Positions 52,577 to 61,141 of a DNA stretch of 64,000 nucleotides are shown one piece after another. The stretch lies in contig NZ_CP029425.2 in assembly GCF_002278135.3 (NCBI RefSeq), forward strand, positions 3,572,001-3,636,000, given 5' to 3'. Each line of letters begins with the position of its first letter. Position 1 is the stretch's first letter. Below the pieces are notes generated by a model that did not search any database, was not told the DNA's origin, and saw only the letters and a list, made by a program, of their open reading frames with translations. Source of the DNA: Bradyrhizobium ottawaense (GTDB taxonomy: Bacteria; Pseudomonadota; Alphaproteobacteria; Rhizobiales; Xanthobacteraceae). The translations under genes were made by a program, and so were the position numbers.

Positions 52577-52590
52577 TTGATCTAGATCAG
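52577..52590. promoter_or_regulatory. FixK/FNR-type binding site
   Basis: TTGATCTAGATCAG: half-sites TTGA and TCAG separated by TCTAGA, one base off the perfect palindrome TTGA-N6-TCAA. On the minus strand a -10-like CATTCT (52555-52550) puts a start near 52542, about 41.5 bases from the box centre. That is the classical position for FNR/FixK activation. The gene it would serve is the 44-residue frame at 52369-52503. Confidence 0.55.
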
Positions 52591-52671
52591 TTTTGGAATC
52601 GATCCAGGCTGGTGATGACCGCGCAAGGATTGATCTCAAAAGCGAAGGGGCCCCGAGGGCCCCTTCAGATG

Positions 52672-52962
52672 TCACCAGCGGCGATAGCGTGGGCCATAAT
52701 AGCGTGGACCGTAACCGTAATAGCGCGGCCCATAATACCGGGGGCCGTAATACGGCCGGGGCCCGTAATACCCATAGTAGTTCGGACGCCAGAAGCAGCG
52801 CCCCCAGGCGTCGCAGACCATGCGGACCTGCTCGACGCCGGAGGCCTGCGGCGTCGCAGGCGCGGGCGCGATGGGCATGGCAGACGCCGCCGGCGATGTC
52901 GCCAAAGCGCCAAACATGGCGCCGAACAGGGCTGCGGCGACGAGGCCGATCTTGAGATTCAT
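52672..52962 (-). CDS. Small exported Tyr/Pro/Gly/Arg-rich protein
   Basis: 96 residues from the ATG at 52962 (GCGGAGGAAGAC upstream). Signal peptide MNLKIGLVAAALFGAMFGALATSPAASA. A short linker with two cysteines (VRMVCDAWGRCFWRPNYY) precedes a C-terminal repeat tract of YYGPR/YGYGPR units (about 70-93) ending RYRRW. The VCDAWGRCFWRP motif is seen in several rhizobial exported proteins. Possibly a surface or cell-wall-associated protein. Function unknown. Confidence 0.75.
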   Translation of the reverse strand: MNLKIGLVAAALFGAMFGALATSPAASAMPIAPAPATPQASGVEQVRMVCDAWGRCFWRPNYYGYYGPRPYYGPRYYGPRYYGYGPRYYGPRYRRW

Positions 52963-53138
52963 GATGTCTTCCTCCGCTGACGCGATCCAGGATATCGAAG
53001 TTGTTCTGATCAAATTGTGGCGGAACCGAAATGTAATGCTGATGAACAAATCTTCAGCCGGTCCGCCGCAGGCCTGACCTCAACCCCGCCAGACTATCCC
53101 AGGTTCGCGCGAGTGACCAATGCTGCGCCTGCGCTGCG

Positions 53139-53285
53139 ATGGCCACGCAGGACATCGATGCGGTTCTTGATCCTGCGCAATTCGCCGTCGGGGCTTCGTT
53201 CGTAGTCTTGTCGCGTGGGCAGTCCTTCGACCAATTCGGAGAGCCGGCTCACAGGTTGCTTGGAGCTGTGCAATGGACAAGATGA
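53139..53285 (+). CDS. Possible 48-residue leader ORF coupled to the host-attachment gene
   Basis: Frame from ATG 53139 to TGA 53285: MATQDIDAVLDPAQFAVGAS, then FVVLSRGQSFDQFGEP and a C-terminus LLGAVQWTR. Its stop codon overlaps the preferred start of the next gene as ATGA (53282-53285). The peptide is not recognised and no good ribosome-binding site precedes it, so it may be chance. Confidence 0.3.
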   Translation: MATQDIDAVLDPAQFAVGASFVVLSRGQSFDQFGEPAHRLLGAVQWTR

Positions 53286-53734
53286 GATTAGACAAGGGCG
53301 GCTGGCTGGTCGTGTGCGATGGGCGCAAGGCGCTCATTCTGGAAAACCTCGGCGACGAGATGTTTCCGAACCTTCACACCAGGGAGGTGCACGAGCAGCC
53401 CAATCCCATGACCAGCGCGCAAGGGAGCGACGCGCCGGGTCGCCTGCATGCCGCTGCCGGCGGCCTGCGCAGCTCGGCCGAGCAGACCGATTGGCACGAT
53501 GAGGCCGAGCGCGCCTTCCTGCGCAGCCTTGCCGGCCGGCTCGATGCCGCCGTCAGCTCCGGCGAGACCACGGCCCTGACCATGGTGGCCTCACCGCGCG
53601 CGCTCGGGATGATCCGCGCCGATTATTCGGACGTCATGCGCAAGGCGCTGCGGGGCGAGGTCGGCAAGGACCTCGTCAAGCTGCCGGTCTACGAGATCGA
53701 GAAGCAATTGCTGCTGTCGGGCGCCGCCAAATAG
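53282..53734 (+). CDS. Host-attachment family protein (eRF1-like fold)
   Basis: 150 residues from the ATG at 53282 (family start is MRL...; an ATG at 53273 adds three residues). GGWLVVCDGRKALILENLGDEMFPNLHTREVHEQ is typical of the 'protein required for attachment to host cells' family (archaeal/bacterial eRF1-like N-domain). The later part TALTMVASPRALGMIRADYSDVMRKALRGEVGKDLVKLPVYEIEKQL also matches. Despite the family name, the molecular role is unproven. It belongs to a group of small genes of unknown function here. Confidence 0.85.
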   Translation: MRLDKGGWLVVCDGRKALILENLGDEMFPNLHTREVHEQPNPMTSAQGSDAPGRLHAAAGGLRSSAEQTDWHDEAERAFLRSLAGRLDAAVSSGETTALTMVASPRALGMIRADYSDVMRKALRGEVGKDLVKLPVYEIEKQLLLSGAAK

Positions 53735-53782
53735 AGGCGCCCGCAGAGGCCGCGCCAGCGCCCCGGGGACGCGTAGCGCCCC

Positions 53783-54046
53783 TCAGTAGCAGGGGTGCCG
53801 GCGGCGGTCCTGGCCGACATAGGCGGCCGCGCTCCGGTAGCAATGGTTGGTCGAGGGGCCGTCGTAAAAGGCGAAGGTACCGGGGGTGATGCCGGGGCCG
53901 TAATTGTGCAGATAGCTGATCGGGTAGGGCAGCGGATTGGCGTAATGGCGGTGGTGCCGGTGATGTCCCCGCGCCTCCGCGAGGCCAGGGGCTAGGATTG
54001 CGGCCGACAGGGCAGCAACCGCGGCTACAAGCGTCAACTTGCTCAT
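53783..54046 (-). CDS. Small exported His/Arg/Tyr-rich protein
   Basis: 87 residues from the ATG at 54046 (GGAGAATCGAG upstream). Signal peptide MSKLTLVAAVAALSAAILAPGLAEA. The mature N-terminus is RGHHRHHRHYANPLPYPISYLHNYGPG, followed by FAFYDGPSTNHCYRSAAAYVGQDRRRHPCY with two cysteines. Histidines in series could bind metal. Function unknown. Confidence 0.7.
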   Translation of the reverse strand: MSKLTLVAAVAALSAAILAPGLAEARGHHRHHRHYANPLPYPISYLHNYGPGITPGTFAFYDGPSTNHCYRSAAAYVGQDRRRHPCY

Positions 54047-54348
54047 CTCGATTCTCCGGAACCCGCACGAAGTGGTCAGCCATCTATAGCCACTTCGCAC
54101 CTCCAGGGCACCCGCCCGGCGCCCGGAAATCGGGGCTAATCCCTCAGATTCCCGGGTGGGTGTGACAGAATTGCCCGACATGCGGTCGAAGGCTGCCCAT
54201 TTTTGGCCTTTTCGGGATGCTTAACGAATTCCCCACACAAGTATGACCAAAGACTATTCGGTTAAGAATCCTGTTGCCGGCCTAGGGGCTCATTTCGCGG
54301 GTCCTTCGAAGCCGGTTCATTCCTGAAGGCTTTCGCCGTCACGCCGCC
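54047..54348. other. Intergenic region, nothing recognised
   Basis: 302 bases between divergent genes (53783-54046 minus and 54349-54795 plus). It has a modestly AT-rich stretch around 54190-54275 (GCATTTTTGGCC, ACGAATTCCCC, CGGTTAAGAATCC) that is the likely promoter area. I see no conserved motif, hairpin or small gene that I would defend. Confidence 0.4.
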
Positions 54349-54795
54349 ATGCGCATCACGCTTCTGAGCCTGCTGTTGCTCTCCATCGCCGCCGCCACGC
54401 CGGCGCGGGCCGAACTGCATATCACCCGCGACCACGGCGGCTATGTCGAGGAATACAAGACCAAGTACAAGCGCGTCCGCGAGAAGGGCGAGCGCGTCAT
54501 CATCGACGGCATCTGCAACTCGGCCTGCACGCTGGTGCTCGGTATGGTGCCGATGAACAAGATCTGCGTGACGCCGCGGGCAAGCCTCGGCTTCCACCAG
54601 GCCTATTACGACAAGGCCTTCACCTTCGGCATCAAGGTCACCAGCTCCGAGGGCACGTCCGACCTGATGTCCTACTACCCCGACAAGGTGAAGGACTGGA
54701 TCCGCCGCAATGGCGGGCTCACCACCGACATGAAGAAGATCAAGAACGGCGTCGAGCTCTGGAAGATCATCGACCCCTGTCCGGAAGAATGGTGA
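54349..54795 (+). CDS. Periplasmic ClpP-like (COG3904-type) protein
   Basis: 148 residues with a signal peptide (MRITLLSLLLLSIAAATPARA). The mature part follows the small ClpP-fold proteins: IIDGICNSACTLVLGMVPMNKICVTPRASLGFHQAYY. Ser58 in NSACT is at the nucleophile position and His83 in GFH at the histidine position of ClpP-type active sites. Three cysteines (56, 60, 73) may crosslink. Substrate unknown. ATG 54349 is chosen from the signal peptide. Confidence 0.8.
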   Translation: MRITLLSLLLLSIAAATPARAELHITRDHGGYVEEYKTKYKRVREKGERVIIDGICNSACTLVLGMVPMNKICVTPRASLGFHQAYYDKAFTFGIKVTSSEGTSDLMSYYPDKVKDWIRRNGGLTTDMKKIKNGVELWKIIDPCPEEW

Positions 54796-54892
54796 GCGGC
54801 TGAACTGAGCCGCCATCGTCCGTCGCAGCGCAGCATCGTCCGCACGAAATTCGCATTGCCGCATAGCCCCCGGTGGGGCAATGAGGGCGGCA

Positions 54893-55765
54893 ATGAACCA
54901 TAATCAAGAAGCCCTGACCGCCCGCACCGCGCCGATCCTGTTCGTCCTGCTCTGGAGCACCGGATTCATCGGCACCAAATACGTCGTCAACAATGCCGAT
55001 CCCTTGACCTATCTCGCCATCCGCATGGCGATCGTGGTCGGCCTGATGGCGATCATCGCGGCGATCGCGCGGCCGAAATGGCCTGACAGCACCGGCATCG
55101 CGCACAGCGCGGTCGCCGGCATTCTCGTCCACGGCTTCTATCTCGGCGGCACCGCGATCGCGATCGCGCATTCGATTCCGGCCGGGCTCTCCGCGCTGAT
55201 TCCGGGCCTGCAGCCGATCCTGACCTCGACCATCGCCAACCGCTGGCTCGGCGAGAAGGTGACGCCGGTGCAATGGGCCGGGCTCGTGCTCGGCCTCGGC
55301 GGCGTGGTGATGATCCTGCACAACCGTCCCATGACCGGTGAAGCCGGTCTCGGCTGGCTTGCCTCGGTCGTCTCCCTGATCAGCATCACGCTCGGCACGC
55401 TCTATCAGCGCCGCTACTGCAACCAGATCGACTGGCGCTCAGGCAATCTCGTGCAATATGTGTCCGTCACCATCTTCTTCGCGATCGGGGCCTTCCTGTT
55501 CGAAGACCGCGTGGTGCACTGGACGCGGGAGTTCGTGATCGCGCTCGGCTGGCTCGCGGTCGCGCTCTCGATCGGATCGATCGGGCTATTGTACTGGCTG
55601 ATCCGCCACGCTGCGGCGACCTCGGTCGCGAGCCTGTTCTATCTGGTGCCCGCCGTGACCGCGCTGATGGCTTATCTGCTGTTCGGAGAGAAGCTCGACG
55701 CGCTGGCGATTGCCGGCATGGGGATGTGTGCGGCCGCCGTGTTCGTCGTCAACAGGCGCTTCTAG
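54893..55765 (+). CDS. EamA/DMT-superfamily transporter
   Basis: 290 residues from the ATG at 54893 (an ATG at 54881 adds four; GAGGGCGGC lies before 54893). Ten predicted helices in two EamA repeats: LFVLLWSTGFIGTKYVVNNADP first, LASVVSLISITLGTLYQRRYC second, ending with ATSVASLFYLVPAVTALMAYLLFGEKLDALAIAGMG. A different subgroup from the transporter at 44815. Substrate unknown. Confidence 0.9.
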   Translation: MNHNQEALTARTAPILFVLLWSTGFIGTKYVVNNADPLTYLAIRMAIVVGLMAIIAAIARPKWPDSTGIAHSAVAGILVHGFYLGGTAIAIAHSIPAGLSALIPGLQPILTSTIANRWLGEKVTPVQWAGLVLGLGGVVMILHNRPMTGEAGLGWLASVVSLISITLGTLYQRRYCNQIDWRSGNLVQYVSVTIFFAIGAFLFEDRVVHWTREFVIALGWLAVALSIGSIGLLYWLIRHAAATSVASLFYLVPAVTALMAYLLFGEKLDALAIAGMGMCAAAVFVVNRRF

Positions 55766-55861
55766 GCGGATGGAGCGGGCGACGGGATACATCCCTGACG
55801 TGCGCGGCAGGTTCGTGTTAGGCTGAACGCATTTCAGTTTCACATTCATACGGTGATTTCC

Positions 55862-56608
55862 ATGAAGAAGGCGAGGCGCGCGCTGCTCGGCAGATCGTTG
55901 AAGCCGGTCCGCATTGCCTGCATCAACTACGCGGAGGAGATGATGAGCGACCGGATGATGGCCAAGCTCACAGCCGCGCTCCAGAAATGCTACGACGAGC
56001 ATTTCCTCCCCGTCTGGGGCTACCCGGTCGATCTCGACGTCACCCGCAAGCCGAAGCCGACGGACTGGCAGCTCGTCTATTTCGACGACGCCAGCCACAA
56101 GAACTTCCTCGGACGGCACGAGCTGACGCATCGGGGACAGCCGATCTCGAAGATATTCCTGAAGGCGCTGGGTGAGGACGATCCCGTCAGCCTGGCGGCG
56201 TCGCACGAGCTGTTCGAGATGGTGCTGGATCCCATGGCCAATCTGTGGGCCGACAGGACCCGCCACACCCAATATGCCTACGAGGTCTGCGACGCCGTGG
56301 AGGAGGACTCTTTCCTCGTCAACGGCTTCCCGATGTCGAACTTCGTCTATCCGTCCTGGTTCGAGCCCTTCGAGCATCCCCGCGGCACCAAATTCGACCA
56401 TATGGGATCGCTCAAGGCGCCGTTCTCGATGACCGAGGGTGGCTACGTCATCAAGAAGGTCAACGGCAGGCGGATGATCAAGCAGTTCGGCTCACCGGAA
56501 AAGCGGCGGCGCTTCAAGGCCGAGGACCGCCGCGGTCATCGCAGCGAATTCCGTGATCCGAAGGGAGAGCATCACCCGGGCCGGCGCGCATCCAAGCCGC
56601 GAGGGTAG
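55862..56608 (+). CDS. Uncharacterised protein with an SHELFEMVLDP motif
   Basis: 248 residues from the ATG at 55862. No membrane helix. SLAASHELFEMVLDPMANLW (110-129) puts a His-Glu pair in a helix as in zinc peptidases (HExxx), although the second His of HExxH is absent. Other conserved-looking segments are CYDEHFLPVWGYPVDLDV, WQLVYFDDASHKNFLGRHELTHRG and FVYPSWFEPFEHPRGTKFDHMG. The C-terminal 40 residues are very basic and possibly disordered. I do not recognise a named family. Confidence 0.6.
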   Translation: MKKARRALLGRSLKPVRIACINYAEEMMSDRMMAKLTAALQKCYDEHFLPVWGYPVDLDVTRKPKPTDWQLVYFDDASHKNFLGRHELTHRGQPISKIFLKALGEDDPVSLAASHELFEMVLDPMANLWADRTRHTQYAYEVCDAVEEDSFLVNGFPMSNFVYPSWFEPFEHPRGTKFDHMGSLKAPFSMTEGGYVIKKVNGRRMIKQFGSPEKRRRFKAEDRRGHRSEFRDPKGEHHPGRRASKPRG

Positions 56609-56664
56609 GGTATCCCTGGAGCTTTGTCTCCGGGCGCGCACACACCCGGAGACCTGCTCCCTGA

Positions 56665-56994
56665 TCAGCGCTTGGCCTTCCGAGTCTTCTTTTTCGACTT
56701 GGTGGTTTTCTTGGCCGCTTTCTTGGCGGCCTTCTTTGCAGTTTTTTTGGTCGCTTTCTTGACCGCTTTCTTGGCCGCTTTCTTCGACGACTTCTTTGCA
56801 GCCTTCTTCGAACTCTTCTTCGAGGCTTTCTTGGCCTTCTTCTTGGAAGCCTTCTTCGGCGCTACTTTCTTCGCGACCTTCTTGGCGGCTTTCCTGACCT
56901 TCTTGACGGCGATGACCGCCGCGTCCTTGGTCGCTTCCACGGCTGTGGTGATCGTCTCCATCGCCTGTTCGGTGATCGGCTTATCGTCGTCCAT
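56665..56994 (-). CDS. Histone-H1-like Lys/Ala-rich protein
   Basis: 109 residues. The N-terminal 33 residues are acidic-neutral (MDDDKPITEQAMETITTAVE) and the rest is almost pure KKAAKK/KKTAKK repeat, as in bacterial H1-like DNA-binding proteins (HctA-like tails). Predicted to bind DNA or RNA nonspecifically. It has the same composition as the tail of the adenylate kinase at 3917. Start ATG 56994 with GGGGGAC upstream. It lies next to the photolyase gene in the same direction. Confidence 0.85.
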   Translation of the reverse strand: MDDDKPITEQAMETITTAVEATKDAAVIAVKKVRKAAKKVAKKVAPKKASKKKAKKASKKSSKKAAKKSSKKAAKKAVKKATKKTAKKAAKKAAKKTTKSKKKTRKAKR

Positions 56995-57060
56995 ATCGTC
57001 CCCCGCGGTTTGATTGGCGCGATGACGATAGCGGGTTTCGAAATTGTGTCAAAGCGGCGC

Positions 57061-58515
57061 TCAACTTCTGCGGATCTTTGCGTAGGCGGCGAGTGCACGC
57101 TCGCGCCCTTTGGCATGATCGACGATCGGCTGCGGATAGGTCTTGCCGAGCGTGATGCCCGCGCTCGCAAGCTCGATCGGCGTGGCCTGCCAGGGCCGAT
57201 GAATCAGCTTGGTTGGCATGTCCTTCAACTCCGGTACCCAGCGCCGAACGTAGGTTCCATCCGGATCGAACTTCTCGCCCTGGAGCTGCGGGTTGAACAC
57301 GCGGAAATAGGGCGCGGCGTCGGCGCCGCAGCCGGCGACCCATTGCCAGTTGGCGGGATTGCTGCCGGCATCCGCGTCGACCAGCGTGTCCCAGAACCAG
57401 GCTTCGCCCTCGCGCCAGTCGATCAAGAGGTGCTTGACCAGGAACGACGCCACCACCATCCGCACCCGGTTGTGCATCACGCCGGTGTGCCAGAGCTCGC
57501 GGAGGCCGGCGTCGACGATGGGGTATCCGGTGTGCCCGCGCTGCCAGGCCGCAAGCGCCTTCTTGTCGCCCTTCCAGGGGAAGCCGTCGAAGCTCGTTTG
57601 CAGGTTGTCGGTGGCGAGGTCGGGATGGTCGTGGAGCAGGTGACGGCAGAATTCGCGCCAGCCGAGCTCGCTCAGGAACTTTTCGATGCCGGGCCCGAGT
57701 ACCGGATCTTCGTCCGCGGCAAACCGCGCGGCATGCCAGACTTGGCGCGGGCTGAGCTCGCCGAAGCGCAGATGCGGCGACAGGCTTGAGGTGCCCTCCC
57801 GATCCGGCCGGTCGCGGTCGCCGACATAGCGGCGCGCGGTGTGCTTGAGGAAGTCGCGCAGGCGTGTCCGCGCGGAGGCTTCGCCCGGGGTCCATGTCCC
57901 GCGCAGGCCGCCCGCCCAATCGGGCCTGGTCGGCTCGAGCTTCCAGCTTTCAAGTCGATCGCTGGCGATCTTTTGACCAGGGCGCAGCTGCTTCGGCGCG
58001 GGCAAGGGCTTTGGCGGATCGCCGAGCGACAGCACCCGCCGCCAGAACGGCGTGAATACGCGCAAGCCCCGGCCTTCCTTGTTGCGGATCGCCGAGGGCT
58101 GGACGAGGAGGTCGCCGGGGAAGCTTTGCGAGTCGATGCCGAGCTTTGCCAGTGCAGCTTCGAGCTGCCTCTCAACTGCCTGATGCGGCGCCTGCGCAAT
58201 TCCATTCCAGTGGACGGCGCGGGCACCGCTTTCGCGGGCCAATTCGGCGACGACCTTGGCCGCCGGTCCCCTGCGCAGGACGAGCGATCCGCCGCGCGTG
58301 GCAATCTCGGCGCCAAGCGCCCGCAACGACTGCGCCAGCCACCAGCGCGCTGCGCTGCCCGGCGGGCGCCCGGCGGCCTCGTCGAGCACATAGAGGCAGA
58401 CCACCGGCGCACCGGCTTTCACGGCAGCATGGAGGGCGGGATGGTCGGACAGACGAAGGTCATCGCGAAACCAGACGATGACAGGCGCGCTCGGCGTGGT
58501 CAGGGGCGTCCTCAT
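57061..58515 (-). CDS. phr: Deoxyribodipyrimidine photolyase
   Basis: Light-dependent repair enzyme for cyclobutane pyrimidine dimers, 484 residues. N-terminal antenna (Rossmann-like) domain: VIVWFRDDLRLSDHPALHAAV and PVVCLYVLDEA. The FAD-binding domain covers about 200-470: LSPHLRFGELSPRQVW, FLSELGWREFCRHLLHDHP, HTGYPIVDAGLRELWHTGVMHNRVRM, DWREGEAWFWDTLVDADAGSNPANWQWVAG and FRVFNPQLQGEKFDPDGTYVR. The Trp residues of the electron chain are retained. ATG 58515. The H1-like gene follows 66 bases downstream. Confidence 0.96.
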   Translation of the reverse strand: MRTPLTTPSAPVIVWFRDDLRLSDHPALHAAVKAGAPVVCLYVLDEAAGRPPGSAARWWLAQSLRALGAEIATRGGSLVLRRGPAAKVVAELARESGARAVHWNGIAQAPHQAVERQLEAALAKLGIDSQSFPGDLLVQPSAIRNKEGRGLRVFTPFWRRVLSLGDPPKPLPAPKQLRPGQKIASDRLESWKLEPTRPDWAGGLRGTWTPGEASARTRLRDFLKHTARRYVGDRDRPDREGTSSLSPHLRFGELSPRQVWHAARFAADEDPVLGPGIEKFLSELGWREFCRHLLHDHPDLATDNLQTSFDGFPWKGDKKALAAWQRGHTGYPIVDAGLRELWHTGVMHNRVRMVVASFLVKHLLIDWREGEAWFWDTLVDADAGSNPANWQWVAGCGADAAPYFRVFNPQLQGEKFDPDGTYVRRWVPELKDMPTKLIHRPWQATPIELASAGITLGKTYPQPIVDHAKGRERALAAYAKIRRS

Positions 58516-58618
58516 TTACGATTTGGAAACCATGCCGCGCGCGGCGATGTGAACTGTCGTTAATGCGGCCGTAAGCCGACTGCACCATTATGCAGGAATT
58601 ACGGGGGTTGTTCCATTC

Positions 58619-60349
58619 ATGTCCAAGGTTTCGACCGGGAAGTTCTTGCCGCAGTTCAAGCTCGGCACGAAGGCGGTTCTGTGTGCCGTGCTGCTGATCG
58701 GCGTGAATACGGCGCTTGTGGTCGGCGCCGGCTATTGGTCGCTGACATCCGCCTTCAACGATCGCGCCTTGCGCGACATCGAGGTCAATCTGCGCACGCT
58801 GGCACTGGCCTTCACGGAGACCGTTCCCGCCGCCAAGATCACGATGAAGGATGGCACGGTGGCGCGCGCCGAGATCCCCAAGATGCCTGACTTCGGGGAT
58901 CACGCCATCGTCGATCGCGCGGTGTCCTATGTCGGCGGCAATGCGACCCTGTTCGTGTTCGACGATGCGAGCGGGCAGTTCGTGCGCCGCTCCACCAATG
59001 TGAAAAAGGAAAACGGCGACCGCGCCGTCGGCACCCAGCTTGCCGCCGATCATCCGGGGCAGGCGCCGCTGCGCCGTGGCGAGGCCTATAAGGGGCCGGC
59101 CACGCTGTTCGGCAAATCGTTCATGACGGCCTATTTCCCGATCGCGGATGCGGCCGGCAAGGTCGTCGGCATCCTCTATGTCGGCATCCCCATGATCCAG
59201 TACGAGAGCATGCTGGCCCAGGCGATCGAGAGCATGGCGGCGGCCGCGGGCCTCGCCGCGCTTCTGGTGCTGGTCCTGACCCTGCTGGTCGTCCGCCGCA
59301 TCACCCGGCCGCTCACCTCGGTCACGCACTCGCTCACCGCGCTTGCCAACGGCCAGAGCGACGTCGCGATCGAATGCGAGGATCGCGCCGACGAGATCGG
59401 CGAGATCGCCCGCACGGTCGCGGTGTTCAAGAGCAATTCGCTGGAACGGGCGCGCATGCGCAGCGAGCAGGCGGCAGCCACAGCCGCAGCCGTCGAGCAG
59501 CGCAAATCCGACCTGCGCAGCTTCGTCGAGGAGTTCCGCGGCAGCGTCGGCGGCATCCTCGACAAGGTGCTGGCCTCGTCAGGCGAGTTCGAGCGTGCGG
59601 CGCGGCAGCTGACCGACGTCGCGCGCTCCACCGCAGATCTGTCGGCGCAGTCGGCGGGCGCGTCCGAAAACGCCTCCGAGCACGTGCGTTCGGCGGCGTC
59701 GGCCTCGGACGAGCTGTCTCAATCGATCTCCGAGATCACCCGGCGCGTGCAGGAATCCAACCAGATTTCAGCCGAGGCGGTGCAGCAGGCCGAGGCGACC
59801 GATCAGCGCATCGCGCAGCTCTCCGAAGCGGGCGCGCGCATCGGCGACGTCGTCAAGCTGATCACCTCGATCGCCGAGCAGACCAACCTGTTGGCGCTGA
59901 ACGCCACCATCGAGGCCGCGCGTGCGGGCGATGCCGGTCGCGGCTTCGCGGTGGTGGCCCAGGAGGTCAAGACGCTGGCCGGCCAGACCGCCAAGGCGAC
60001 CGACGAAATCTCGAACCAGATCGCCAGCATGCAGCTTGCGACCGAGGAATCGGTCGTCGCCATCAAGGCGATCGGCCAGACCATCGAGCGCATCAGCGGC
60101 ATCGCCGGCTCGATCTCGGCTGCGGTCGAGCAGCAGAAAAGCGCGACCCACAACATCGTCGCAAGCGTTCGCGCGGCGGTCTCGGGCACGGCCGACGTCG
60201 CCGTCAATGTCCGCCACGCCGCCAAGGGCGCCAGCGAGACCGGCGAGACCTCGAGCCGGATGTTTGCCTCAGCCCAGGCGCTGTCGGGCGAGAGCCTGCA
60301 TCTGAAAGCCGAGGTCGACGGTTTTCTGGATCGTGTGCGGGCGGCGTAA
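58619..60349 (+). CDS. Methyl-accepting chemotaxis protein with Cache sensor
   Basis: 576 residues. TM1 at about 20-40 ([21 protein letters not shown]), periplasmic single/dimeric Cache-type sensor to about 198 ([43 protein letters not shown]), TM2 at about 205-226 ([17 protein letters not shown]), HAMP about 228-280. The MCP signalling domain is centred on [40 protein letters not shown] (about 412-451). No CheR-binding pentapeptide is present at the C-terminus. ATG 58619 follows GGGGGTTG. It feeds CheA; signal unknown. Confidence 0.94.
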   Translation: MSKVSTGKFLPQFKLGTKAVLCAVLLIGVNTALVVGAGYWSLTSAFNDRALRDIEVNLRTLALAFTETVPAAKITMKDGTVARAEIPKMPDFGDHAIVDRAVSYVGGNATLFVFDDASGQFVRRSTNVKKENGDRAVGTQLAADHPGQAPLRRGEAYKGPATLFGKSFMTAYFPIADAAGKVVGILYVGIPMIQYESMLAQAIESMAAAAGLAALLVLVLTLLVVRRITRPLTSVTHSLTALANGQSDVAIECEDRADEIGEIARTVAVFKSNSLERARMRSEQAAATAAAVEQRKSDLRSFVEEFRGSVGGILDKVLASSGEFERAARQLTDVARSTADLSAQSAGASENASEHVRSAASASDELSQSISEITRRVQESNQISAEAVQQAEATDQRIAQLSEAGARIGDVVKLITSIAEQTNLLALNATIEAARAGDAGRGFAVVAQEVKTLAGQTAKATDEISNQIASMQLATEESVVAIKAIGQTIERISGIAGSISAAVEQQKSATHNIVASVRAAVSGTADVAVNVRHAAKGASETGETSSRMFASAQALSGESLHLKAEVDGFLDRVRAA

Positions 60350-60370
60350 AGCAGGGCTCGAAATTCACAG

Positions 60371-60473
60371 CGTCATTCCGGGGCGGCTCGCAGAGCCGAA
60401 CCCGGAATCTCGAGATTCTCAGGTGCGCAAGTGCGCACCATAGTTCGGTGCTTCGCACCGCCCCGGAATGACA
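60371..60473. repeat. Palindromic intergenic repeat, 'CGTCATTCCGGGG' type
   Basis: CGTCATTCCGGGGCGGCTCGCAGAGCCGAACCCGG at the left; GTGCGCACCATAGTTCGGTGCTTCGCACCGCCCCGGAATGACA at the right. It lies between convergent genes (the MCP and the peroxiredoxin). Related to the copy at 42842. Confidence 0.88.
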
Positions 60474-60481
60474 GTTCGTTG

Positions 60482-61141
60482 TTATTTGGGCTGCGGCACG
60501 ATGCGGATGTAGGGCTTCGGCTCTTTCCAGCCCTGCGGGTAGATCGTCTTGGCCTCGTCGTTGGAGACCGAGCCTGCGATGATCACGTCCTCGCCCTGGT
60601 TCCAGTCGGCCGGCGTCGCGACGCGATGCTTGGCGGTGAGCTGCAGCGAGTCGATCACGCGCAGGATCTCCTGGAAGTTCCGACCCGTCGTCATCGGATA
60701 GACCAGCACCAGCTTGATCTTCTTGTCCGGCCCGATGATGAAGACGTTGCGGACCGTCTGGTTGTCGGCGGCGGTGCGGGTGAGGGGATCGCCCGAGATC
60801 GCGGCCGGCAACATGCCGTACAGCTTCGAGACGTTGTAATCGGTGTCGCCGATCATCGGATAGTTCGGGGCCGCGCCTTGCGTCTCCTTGATGTCTTCCG
60901 ACCATTTGGCATGGCGGTCGACCGGATCGACCGAGAGGCCCATCAGCTTGACGCCGCGCTTGTCGAATTCCGGCTTCAGCTTGGCGAGCGCGCCGAGCTC
61001 GGTCGTGCAAACCGGCGTGAAGTCCTTGGGGTGCGAGAACAACAGCGCCCAGCTGTTGCCGATCCAGTCGTGGAACTTGATCTTCCCTTCGGTGGTCTCG
61101 GCTTCGAAGTCGGGTGCGGTGGTGCCGATCGGAAGTGTCAT
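60482..61141 (-). CDS. 1-Cys peroxiredoxin (Prx6 type)
   Basis: Peroxide-reducing thiol peroxidase, 219 residues. Peroxidatic Cys45 in HPKDFTPVCTTELGAL. The long C-terminal domain (TVRNVFIIGPDKKIKLVLVYPMTTGRNFQEILRVIDSLQL, and VIIAGSVSNDEAKTIYPQGW) marks the Prx6/AhpC-TSA 1-Cys group, and no resolving Cys is visible. ATG 61141 follows GAGGTAGAACC. No reductase gene is adjacent. Confidence 0.94.
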   Translation of the reverse strand: MTLPIGTTAPDFEAETTEGKIKFHDWIGNSWALLFSHPKDFTPVCTTELGALAKLKPEFDKRGVKLMGLSVDPVDRHAKWSEDIKETQGAAPNYPMIGDTDYNVSKLYGMLPAAISGDPLTRTAADNQTVRNVFIIGPDKKIKLVLVYPMTTGRNFQEILRVIDSLQLTAKHRVATPADWNQGEDVIIAGSVSNDEAKTIYPQGWKEPKPYIRIVPQPK

